DNA of 28,012 bases, from positions 1-28,012 of the forward strand of contig JAYMTA010000483.1 of assembly GCA_036897625.1 (NCBI GenBank), read 5' to 3'. This DNA is from Pelargonium cotyledonis. Its lineage: Eukaryota > Streptophyta > Magnoliopsida > Geraniales > Geraniaceae. Under the pieces are notes generated by a model. That model searched no databases and was not told where the DNA came from. It worked only from the letters and a program-made list of their open reading frames with translations. Positions 10,201-19,630 of this stretch are shown here, piece after piece (position 1 is the first letter of the stretch; each line of letters starts with the position of its first letter). The position numbers were made by a program, and so were the translations under genes.

Positions 10201-13200
10201 GGTACATAAACAAATTCTTTATTTTATGGGATTGTAAATATCAAAACACTATATAAATAAGGCAACTTTGATAGGACTGTACGACTATGGAAGAACCTTA
10301 GTCTTCCGTTCTCCCAACTTTTCAATCATCACTACCTATCGTAGAACTAAAGTTTTTATGCTTCACTTCTGAAATATATTCTTGCAGAGATGTTCTTTGT
10401 GATAAAATGTTTGAATTTTGTCTTTGCTAGTCTTTCTTTCTTTCTTCTCTCAACAGTTTATATCTTGCACATGTTGATAAGAGGATATTCTACAATGTTT
10501 ATCACAATAGAAGTGAACAAGTCCTTCATTATGCGTAGTAATCAAAGAAATTATATTAAGATGACAGTTATGTTACATATAGATGGAGTAACATTTAATT
10601 TATCGATGCAGCATCCATGGAATTCAACTATTCGAATGGCTATTGATTTGGAGGCCATGGGTATTGGAGGGAAGTCCAGCATATTTCAGGTCCACTTTTG
10701 CAAATTTACTTATGGTAGCATTTTTCTAGTGCCCAGAGTGTTTGCATGTGATTGACACAAACTTTGCCTATCTCTTGGATGGCGTCAGATGTTAGTCATT
10801 CAAATAAATTTTCAGGCGGATTCATGCATAAATATCATAATATCTTTTCTCGTATACTTGCTTGATTTCCAAATTGAAGGACATTTTGTCTGAGCTACGT
10901 ACACACAGGCAGACAGTCAAGCATATTGTACATATGTGTAGTTTTAATACAATCCTCCTGAACCATCTAAAGTAATTTTAGATATAAGTACTTTCTCTCC
11001 TCTTGTTGGTAGTATTATGATGCATTCTTTTCCTTATTGTGTTCCTTTGCATTCTGTTGTGTGCCTTACTTGTTGTGTTACAGGGGGTAACATTGTAGCT
11101 TAGGTAATGGATTATTGGGAAAATTGGTCCAGTTATTTTGGTTGTCCATTCGTTATGTTCTTGTACTAGACAATGCATATAAATTAGTTTGTATGTGTTT
11201 TGTTATGTTCTTTGTTTCATTTCTTCAGTTTTATAGAGTCAAATTCTGGAGCATTTATTTTGTGTCTCATGGTGAACCTTACCTAAAAATATGTTAATTA
11301 CTCAACATCAACTTCTCATTACTTGAGTTTGCAGTCAGCTTGTATAATTTGTCAATACAATCTCTGTCCTCTCTTATATTTTCTTCATCTAATAGGCCGG
11401 TCCACATCCGTGGGCTATTGAGAAGTTTGCCTTGTCCGCGAAGTACCCATCTGGCAACATCATAGCACAGGTTTGTATTTCCTCTCTTTCATGATTTATT
11501 CTCTCAATTTGCTTGGTGATGAGAGTTGGTGTGTATTAAAGAACTTAAATTAAATCTGGGACTTTTGGGGGCTGCAGGATCTTTTTACTTCTGGAGTCAT
11601 AAAATCTGCCACAGATTTTCAGATATACAAAGAGGTTGCTGGTCTTTCAGGGCTTGACTTTGCATATGTAGATAACAGTGCAGTATATCACACTAAGGTT
11701 TGCCTTCTACTGGTGGCTTTGCATATTCAGATAACACTCTTTTCTATTTTGGTTCAAGGAATAATTTACAAAGCTATTCAATTCTAGGTGTTTTGCGATA
11801 CTACTTTTCTGTGTTTCTCATTTTTTCATAACGCAGTGATGTTGTCATTTGATAAATACATGTAAGTGAAATGAACATTTAAATTTTAACGAGTAGATTA
11901 TCGGATTGCGGGATGGAGATTTTAGCTTTTTGAAAACTTTACTATTTTCAGGGAATTATTTTCCCCGTGGGTAGAATTCGACAGGGATGGGGTAGGGATG
12001 ACTCTACCTTCCCAGTGACCATTCCTGTTCACTTGTATTTCTGATTGGATGTTCGCTTGACCCAAGTTTTTTGATATGTGTCAAAGTGTTCCAAATTGAA
12101 AGTGTGCGAAGTTTGAGGCCGCTTTATATACTACCAGTACCCTTCCCTTAATAGCTTAAATTTTGAGTTTGGAGTAACTTTAATATGGTATTAAGGTTAG
12201 TTTGGTCTTGGGCCAGTGAGGCCAGCTTGTGTTGCTCCTGTGTAATTCTGGTCCACGTGCAGAACAGGCCTGCACCTGAGTGTTGAAGTGTCCCATATTG
12301 AAAGTGTGTGGAGTTCGAGATGGCTTGATATACTAGTTGAGCCCTCCACTTAAGAACTTAAGCATATAAGTTGAAGTAAAGTTTAACAATATGGAAAGTG
12401 TGAATTATGCATTGATACAAATGCTTCACAGAATTTGAGTAATAATTAAAAGATTTGCCTATATTAATTTCCCACATGCTTTAGGAAGGGAAGAAAGAAA
12501 AACTTAAGCAGAATAGCTGTTTGATTATTTGAAATGATATATTAGTTGCATTAATCAAATGCTTACCCTGCTCATGTTATGAAAGGTTCTTTTGAGATCC
12601 CTGATTTAACTAAGATTTGTATCCTTCCTATCTCTTTTCTTACAGAATGACAAAATAGAGCTTCTGAAACCTGGATCTCTTCAGCATCTTGGAGACAACA
12701 TGCTTGCTTTTCTGCTTCAGACTGCACCATCATCTGATCTTCACAGTGGCAAGGCAATGGAAGGAGAGGAAAAATCAGGCCACAACACTGCTATATATTT
12801 TGACATAGTGGTAACTTTCCAACTGCTTATGCCTCATTGCTGATCTTGGCTTAATGATCCTCCCTCCCCCTATGTTTAGCTGATGTCACATTTTTGTAAT
12901 ATAGAGGTTCTAACACATGTTAATCTCAGGGGACTTATATGATTGTATACCATCAGCATTTTGCAAATATGCTTCATAATTCAGTGATAATGCAATCACT
13001 TCTGTTATGGACTGCATCATTACTTATGGGTGGTTATCCAGCTGCAGTTTCATTGGCTTTGTCACTTTTCAGTGTTATCCTCATGTGGATCTTTTCAGTG
13101 GGTTTCTCTATTACTGTTGCTGTCATTCTACCCTTGATAAGTTCATCTCCAGTGCCCTATGTTGCAAGCCCATGGTTGGTGGTTGGGTTATTTGCTGCAC

Positions 13201-16200
13201 CTGCGTTTCTTGGGGCCTTGACTGGTCAACATTTAGGTTATCTCATCCTTCAAGCATATTTGTCAAAGGTGTATTCTAAGAGAAAGCAGCAGTCACTTAT
13301 AGTCCAAGCTGATTTAATCAACTTAGAGGCTGAAAGATGGATCTATAAAGCTGGTCTTATTCAGTGGTTTGTTATTTTGGTGATCGGAAACTATTTTAAA
13401 TTTGGCTCATCCTACTTGGCTCTTGTTTGGTTGGTTTCTCCTGCATTCGCATGTAAGTGTACCTTTATTCATACTTTACTTTGATTAACAATAGTACATA
13501 CTTAATTTTACATGAGAGGCCAGAGATGCCTGTTTTAATTCTCTATAATTTGATATTTAAGTTGATGTGTGTCCTGGCATGATCCTCACCATCAACAAAA
13601 CTGGAATTGAGTATCTTGACAATCTTCTTCTTCTTCTTTTTTAATATGATTTTTATATCTAATTGAATGTACTGGGATATCCAGATGGCTTTCTTGAAGC
13701 AACTTTAACTCCATCTAGATTACCAAAGCCTCTCAAACTTGCAACCCTGGTGCTGGGCTTTGTTGTACCAGTTGTGATGTCTGCTGGCAATTTAATTCAA
13801 TTAGCTTCTACTATGGTTTCAATTGTGGTTCGCTTTGATAGGTAAGATTTCTGATGTTACAGTTGATACCTTCGATGATAGGTTTTTGGGGTAATTACAG
13901 TTTCTTACTCTATGGTAGACCTTCTTTTCAGTTTCATACCCTATGCTTTTTTTTGTATGTTTTTCCTACTCTATGGTTTCCAAAGTTCGTTCCGTTACTA
14001 ACTCCGTTACAATGATGTTGAAATGACATTTTTACCCCTCACCTCATCTTCAACCTCTCTCTCTCTCTCATTCTCTGTTGCTGCTCATGAGTTTTTACAA
14101 AAACTCAATAACAATGAAACAAATTAAAGCACCATAGCCTCAACAACCTATGATTTCTCTTGAATTTTATGGGGAAAACCCTTGTGGGTGACCCCAAAAT
14201 TTCATGAAAATCTTTCACCCTAAGCTCAAAACAAAAATGGGTAAAGATCTATATCTCAAAGATCAATCAACAACAACTAAGACAACAAAATCTAACAAAA
14301 AAATAGAGAAAACCATAGGGTAGGAAAATTCAGAATCTGGTGACCGGAATCTTCAAAACTATGAATTTTCCAGCGCTGAAAACTTCAAAGCTTTGAAGAT
14401 TCCGGTCACCGGAATCTAGATTCCGCTTTGAAGCTTTGACCCACGCGACTACAACGTCGTTCGACCTCTTCCATGACGCCGGCGAGCTCCTCCGTCTTTG
14501 GCGGAGCAAATCTGGTGTGAAATGACCGAGATCCGGTAGCTTGGCTAGCGAGGTACCTCCAACAATGGAGCTTGCTCCTGGTTCTACTCCAACGAAGAAG
14601 AAATGAAGAAGCAATGAAGAAGATGAAGAAGGTAAGGGCAGTTTAGGGATTTAGGAAATAAAACTGGTATGTGCATGGCACATGGGGGTTTTAATGACAT
14701 TTTCCGTCCGAACTAACTGACGGAACGAACTTTGGAAACCATAGGGTAGAAAAAACATTCAAAAAAAAACATAGGGTATGAAACTGAAAAGAAGGTCTAC
14801 CATAGGGTAGGAAACTATAATTACCCCTAGGTTTTTTTGTTCATGTATTCTTTCCTTTCATGATTCCCCTGGTCTTTTACTATGGTATGTTTCCATAGGG
14901 AATGTATTTGATTGTTGCTACAATATCAAAATCATATCAAACGTTGACCTTTGTTTTTTTTACCAGTAATTATTATTGTATTTGTGGAAAAACTAAGAAA
15001 AAGAGTGCACTAACAGACTTTTTGTAGACTCTGGAGAACTCTTGTATGATTTATAATATGTATTCAACAACTCTTCATAGTCGTGAATGACATTATAGAC
15101 TTATAGTTCAGTGTTATTCATATTATCCTACATGTTCTCACTTCTGATTTATAATTTAGTTTTGGATTTACGAGAAATTTGGGGAATAACTTCTAACCTT
15201 GGATAATAATTATCTGCAGGAATCCTGGTAGCACTCCAGAATGGCTGGGGAATGTGATAATTGCCTGTTTTGTATCTCTTATCATATGCCTGACATTTGT
15301 GTATCTCCTTTCATATACTCATCTTCCAGGTTTGAATTCTCCCTTTCTTTCTAAGATAGAAGAGAGACCCTGGTTGTATGTTTATTTTATTTCTTAGATT
15401 GTGGCTCAGGACTTTTGAGTGACCTCGTGGCTGCTATAGTCATTGAGGAAGAGCATAGAGGTCAAGGCTCTAGAGGACTCTCCGAACCTAAATCCAATAT
15501 TGTGGTTTCTAAGAGGATGGGCAAACAAGTGATACATTACCTAATAACAAAGGCAAGGCAATAACTAAGCCTAAATCCAAGTTTCAAAAGAAGCCTAGCG
15601 CAGATAAACCTTGTTAAATTTGTGGGCAAGGAAGACACTGCGCGAGGGACTATCCTGCAAAGAAGGCTAAGGCTCCACTGGCAAGGCCCAACTGAAAATG
15701 ATTGTGGGGAATTCTTCCCCCAGCTCTGAGCTTAAATATATATCTTTAGACCATGAGATCCTTATATAGTTTAGGAACACAAAGACGAGGGTTGATTTGA
15801 ATTAAATCTTGGCCTGGGAATTTGCACCAACATTGTCTGTCAGTTGTTAGCAGATCCTGATTAGTTAGGTAAGGACTGAGTCTCATCAAAGGGGACCTTA
15901 ATCTTTATGCATGCTTTCCCAATGCAGTTTAGGTGAGTCTGGACAGTTTTATAGGTGGTAGGCTAGTAGCTCCAACCTTATGCATGTTTTCCTTCTATAT
16001 TTACTCACCATTATAAACCTGAAATTCGTTATTGAATTTGGTATGCTTATAAAAACTATTTGTGTGTTCTCTGTCTAGGTGGAAAACGATCTCTCATCCT
16101 CGCATCTTGTATTCTGTTTGGCCTCTTCATTAGTGTGGTATTATCTGGTACCGTTCCACCATTTACTGAAGATACTGCCAGAGCCGTGAATGTAAGTGCC

Positions 16201-17870
16201 TAACATTTGTTGTGTCCGTAGCCACTTATACTTAATTTGATTTTCTTGTCACACTTTGATATAGTGTAAATGTCCTTTTTTCATTATATAAATATTCAGT
16301 ATGTTTGTAAATATTCACTAGATGAACTTAGATTGTCCAGTGTCCAAAATTTGAGTTCTGGAGTTAGAGCTGCAGCTTAGGATTGAAAAGTTGATTTAAA
16401 AATGAAAAGTTGAAAATTATTGAGGGTTCCCATACTTTATCATAACAGTTAGATTCTCTTGGAAATGCAAGCAATGTATCAAATTAGTTTCTCCATGTGA
16501 TTATGGAGATTACAATTACCTTATGGTTCTCAGGTTGTGCATGTTGTGGATACAACCGGAAGATTTAGCGGGGAGCAAGATTCTAGCTCATATGTGTCTT
16601 TATTTTCTACAACTCCTGGAAAGTTAACAAATGAGGTTGCGGAAATCAACGAGGGGTTTATATGTGGTAGAGAGAAGGTTGTAGATTTTGTTACCTTTTC
16701 TGTCAAATATGGTTGTTGGGCCTATGATGATGCCGAAGATGGATGGAGCGAGTCAGATATTCCCACACTACAAGTTGATAGTGATACAAAAGGCGGTAGC
16801 AGAATCACTGAAGTTTCAATAGATACAAAGGGTTCCGTCCGCTGGGCTCTTGCAATCAATTTTAATGAAATAGAAGACTTCACATTCAAAGGTACGGCAT
16901 TAATTTTGTTTCCTTGTTCCTGTTAAGTTGTCCAATATAAAGGGTTAAGCTATTACATGACCCAACTAGTATTTGAAGTTCCCGTACTGTCGATGTGGGA
17001 TTGCATGTGGATGCATGTGGAACCACATACGGCTGGGTGGGCTGACATGTCATGCCCAAATACCAAGTTCAAATATCTGATTAACTTCGATTTTGGGCTA
17101 GTCCAGTACTGACTGTTCAATTTCATGCGGAAAATATCCCTGTGCCCATTTGATAATGAGTAGGTCCAAACAATTTGATAGAGATAGTTGCTGAACGATA
17201 CCCCATAGTTCCAGCAATAACAAAAGCTGCTAAAAGACAGCAGCAATTCTACTACTAGAAAGGACAGTTTCAATATTATGCGTATAGAATCCTTTGTATA
17301 AACATTGGGGTAAATTTTTTAATTATTAGGTGGGTGGTCCAACTAGTATATAAAGCAGTTTTAGTCCTCATTTATCGTCATTGTGCGACATAGTTCAACA
17401 ATGTGCATCCTATTATATGTAAACCATATTTTAAGAAATATCTCAAGCATATTAACCCGATATTTTTGTTGTCCTCTCCCTTCTTTGAATATGCCTTCAT
17501 TTACCCTTTCGCTGCTCACAGATTCTCTCAAAATCACATTTGTAATGCAGAAAACTCTGAGTTGGTCCCGTATGGCGACAAGAGTAGGGTAGACGGGTGG
17601 CACACAATTCAGTATTCGGGAGGGAAGAGTGCGCCAACAAGATTCTATCTAACTTTGTACTGGGCGAAGAATTCCACCCAGTCACGTGACACCGGGACCG
17701 AGCAGCACGAGGAGCAGCCTCCACTCTTAAAGCTAAGAACCGATATGGACATTATTACACCAAAAGCTGCAAGAGTTCTTGAGAAGCTCCCGTCCTGGTG
17801 TTCTCAGTTTGGCAAGTCAACATCTCCTCATACCTTGGCATTTTTAGCTGATCTTCCTGTTAATTTTTAG
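7217..17870 (+). CDS. ERMP1: Endoplasmic reticulum metallopeptidase 1-like protein (M28 family), 13 coding exons
   Basis: Membrane zinc exopeptidase of the ER. Exons read from splice signals: 7217-7564, 8068-8306, 9035-9191, 10612-10689, 11396-11470, 11578-11697, 12646-12810, 12930-13452, 13685-13841, 15220-15329, 16079-16191, 16534-16891, 17551-17870. All introns are GT-AG and the joined frame is open for 920 residues; from memory, human ERMP1 is about 900. The N-terminus is Pro/Ala-rich and cytosolic, followed by a membrane anchor at about 46-66. The luminal M28 domain shows [10 protein letters not shown] (His189, Asp191), GAGDCSSC (Asp201), NTGEEEG (Glu235 catalytic, Glu236 ligand), IDLEAMG (about 260-262) and VYHTKND (His337). 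About eight further hydrophobic spans lie between 408 and 680, then a C-terminal luminal domain. The start is the first ATG of the exon 1 frame. Family assignment is by recalled similarity; the physiological substrate in plants is unknown to me. Introns 3, 6, 9 and 10 carry mobile-element insertions. Confidence 0.93.
9416..10248 (-). mobile_element. TRIM-like LTR retrotransposon fossil in ERMP1 intron 3
   Basis: Two direct repeats, 9416-9617 and 10078-10248, share long words such as AGGCTTAATTTATGGAACT and are flanked by an identical 5-bp duplication CTATA (9411-9415 and 10249-10253). On the - strand the repeats run TG...CA. A primer-binding site resembling the initiator tRNA-Met complement (TGGTGTCAAAGC) follows the 5' repeat at about 10077-10064, and a purine-rich tract ending GAAGGGGA precedes the 3' repeat at about 9630-9618. 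The 833-bp size, about 460-bp interior and lack of any recognisable protein fit a TRIM or other non-autonomous element. The repeats are clearly diverged, so the insertion is old. It lies antisense to the host gene. Confidence 0.82.
12079..12388 (+). mobile_element. Very small TRIM retrotransposon fossil in ERMP1 intron 6
   Basis: Terminal direct repeats of about 107 bp (12079-12185 and 12281-12388) share GAAAGTGTG, TATACTA and CTTAA blocks and start with TGT. They are flanked by a 5-bp duplication ATATG (12074-12078 and 12389-12393). A primer-binding site like the initiator tRNA-Met complement (TGGTATTAAGG) lies at 12186-12196 directly after the first repeat. The interior is only about 95 bp and cannot code for anything. 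The 310-bp total is near the lower limit for TRIMs. The two repeats differ strongly, so this looks like an old insertion, in sense orientation to ERMP1. Confidence 0.82.
13888..14827. mobile_element. Non-autonomous Mutator-like DNA transposon (MULE) in ERMP1 intron 9
   Basis: Terminal inverted repeats: the left end starts GGGGTAATTACAGTTTC and the right end, reverse-complemented, starts GGGGTAATTATAGTTTC. Similarity runs on for at least 100 bp through words such as GGTAGACCTTCTTTTCAG and TTCATACCCTATG. The element is flanked by an exact 9-bp duplication TAGGTTTTT (13879-13887 and 14828-14836), the usual Mutator target duplication. The 940-bp length is too short for a transposase and none is seen. 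The interior includes a CT-repeat stretch, a 19-bp perfect inverted repeat (14339-14357 with 14392-14410) and a GC-richer block at about 14440-14590 that differs from the AT-rich flanks and may be captured host sequence. Confidence 0.88.
14339..14410. repeat. Perfect 19-bp hairpin inside the MULE
   Basis: GGTGACCGGAATCTTCAAA at 14339-14357 pairs perfectly with 14392-14410, leaving a 34-base loop. An adjacent word resembling the terminal repeat (ACCATAGGGTAGG, about 14312) suggests internal rearrangement or nested copying of the element's own ends. Confidence 0.8.
15400..15720 (+). mobile_element. Broken gag fragment of an LTR retrotransposon in ERMP1 intron 10
   Basis: A Lys-rich stretch followed by a zinc-knuckle-like block (around 15610-15660, words [16 protein letters not shown]) resembles the nucleocapsid end of plant gag. 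The fragment is broken in several places and has no recognisable protease, integrase or reverse transcriptase beside it. I found no flanking LTR pair, so the limits are approximate. Ty1/copia or Ty3/gypsy cannot be settled by eye. It is in sense orientation within the intron. Confidence 0.5.
16892..17550 (+). other. ERMP1 intron 12, no element identified
   Basis: A 659-base intron with GT at 16892 and TGCAG before 17551. It has a less AT-rich patch (about 16960-17160) that may be a decayed repeat, with the word CAACTAGTAT occurring near both ends, but no bounded structure. Confidence 0.5.
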
Positions 17871-18239
17871 GCTCGGAAAATTAACTTCACGTAGACAAAA
17901 AGTTTTAGATTTAGTTTACATTAATTTGTAATAAGACCGTTGCAGCGTTGTGTGTAGAAATGAGAAATCGTGTACAAGTAGATTGGTAGTAGACTAGTGA
18001 GCTATTTGTTGAAAATAGTTTGATTTAATTGTTTTTGCTTATTTGGATTGGGTTTGAAAAGGAATTCATAAATGTTGGATTCGAGTTAAAAGAGTGTTTG
18101 AATATTAAAAGAATTTGAATTAGAATTTGAGTCCAATCTAATGACAATCAAAACGTACTTCACGAGATTTCAAATTAAACTCTATTGTCTTTTCATTTGA
18201 ACTTTTATGATTTTGAGAAAAAATGATTTTATGCATAAA

Positions 18240-18273
<34 letters not shown>

Positions 18274-19630
18274 TGACTGAATATGATACTCATTTTGGGT
18301 ATTAAACTTAAGAAAAACATAACACTCCATACATACGAGTATCGGTATTCAAACATAACATTAAAGTCAAAATCCATTTCTAATCACTGCTCTACCCAAA
18401 CATAAAACACCCAAATATTTGAATATATATTTATCTGAACAATTTGTTTGATTTGTTCATTGATTCATTGACTATGAATATAATCTATACATAGGATTTT
18501 TCTTGGATCTTGCAAATATTTTTTTTATTTGAACCAAAAAATAATATATATATTTGTTCTCATATAATTTATTATCTCAAAACATGACAATGAATTCCAG
18601 TGTGCCTGCTTGTTACTTGTCAGCTACTTCTTCACAATATACTAAACATGGCAATGAGCTGTGAAAGTTGCTTTAATTTAATCCAAGAAATATGCATATA
18701 TTAATTCACAACGTTCTTAGATGTGATGAGAATTAATTTTAATATGAAACAACGTTTACATTAGAATTTTCGTTTAAAAATCTATAATAATAATAATAAA
18801 TAAAAAATGAGATTTGAGATTCTGGCATACCTTTAACCACTGATATAGACTGATAAGTTAGAATAAATATTTGCGAACCAACAACAATTTGGCTATGAAA
18901 CTTGATCTACTTTTCAACTATGCCCAAAAGAATCTTTGTCTGGTAGTTGAAACACTCAATTTCAAAGCTCCTAATCATGGTTAATCTTTTCTTAATCCCA
19001 ATCTTTGATTCTAAGATATTCTTGCCTCATCAACACAACAATTGCATTTTCATATCATTCTGTTTAAAACTCTTGCTGATTCCAAATTAAACTATGATTT
19101 AAGATCCTATTATGGCGGCGCCATAAAGTTTATTGACTATGATTAATGATGAACATGTGACTAAACCTACTTACCTAACCAAAACGACCAACCACAACTC
19201 GAAAGACTTTTCCAACATGAACTTCAACTCAAAAACTAATCCACAAGACAGCTTCATGCGTACCAAAAAGAGAATACGAAAATGTTAAGCCATTCTTGTT
19301 TTTTTCGTCTATTCGAAGCAAACCAAGTTTCCAACCCTAAGCAGTAAGCATGCGTTCTCAACAAGTTATCACTCGATCTATCCAAAACTACAAAGGTCTA
19401 ATAACTCCCAAAGATGGACAAGAATGTGAGCAAAACCCGAGATTTGCTAACCGGAAAATTTGCTTGACAAAACCAAAACCAGTTTTCTTAGCAAGAAAAT
19501 TGAAAATGAGCTGCAATATCCCACAAATTTGATGCTGCAGTGACTTATGACACCATACCAGCGAAAAATGGGAAAGGGGATGGACTCGGGAACTCATCTG
19601 TACATTTGATGGAAGCTTCATGTTCTCTAG
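17871..19630. other. Space between the convergent ERMP1 and ARF 3' ends, with an A27 run
   Basis: ERMP1 3' UTR begins after TAG 17868-17870, with AATAAG-type weak polyadenylation words near 17930. An A27 tract covers about 18245-18271 and a short ATA-type repeat lies near 18784-18800. The ARF 3' UTR must lie just below 19631 on the - strand; no perfect AATAAA was seen there. No further gene is supported. Confidence 0.6.

Noticed and set aside
12572-12757. 61-codon - strand open frame
   Set aside because: It is antisense to ERMP1 exon 7, which is well supported by splice sites and protein similarity.
13007-13279. 90-codon + strand open frame
   Set aside because: Out-of-frame shadow of ERMP1 exon 8.
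14330-14614. 94-codon - strand open frame inside the MULE
   Set aside because: No recognisable domain; it lies in the internal block of a non-autonomous transposon, so I treat it as incidental.
17361-17724. Overlapping - strand frames near the ERMP1 3' end
   Set aside because: Antisense to intron 12 and exon 13, without any domain.
18245-18271. A27 run as a retroposon tail
   Set aside because: No retroposed body or target duplication could be recognised next to it; treated as a simple repeat.
19388-19621. 77-codon - strand frame below the ARF stop
   Set aside because: Most likely ARF 3' UTR; no domain or separate promoter seen.
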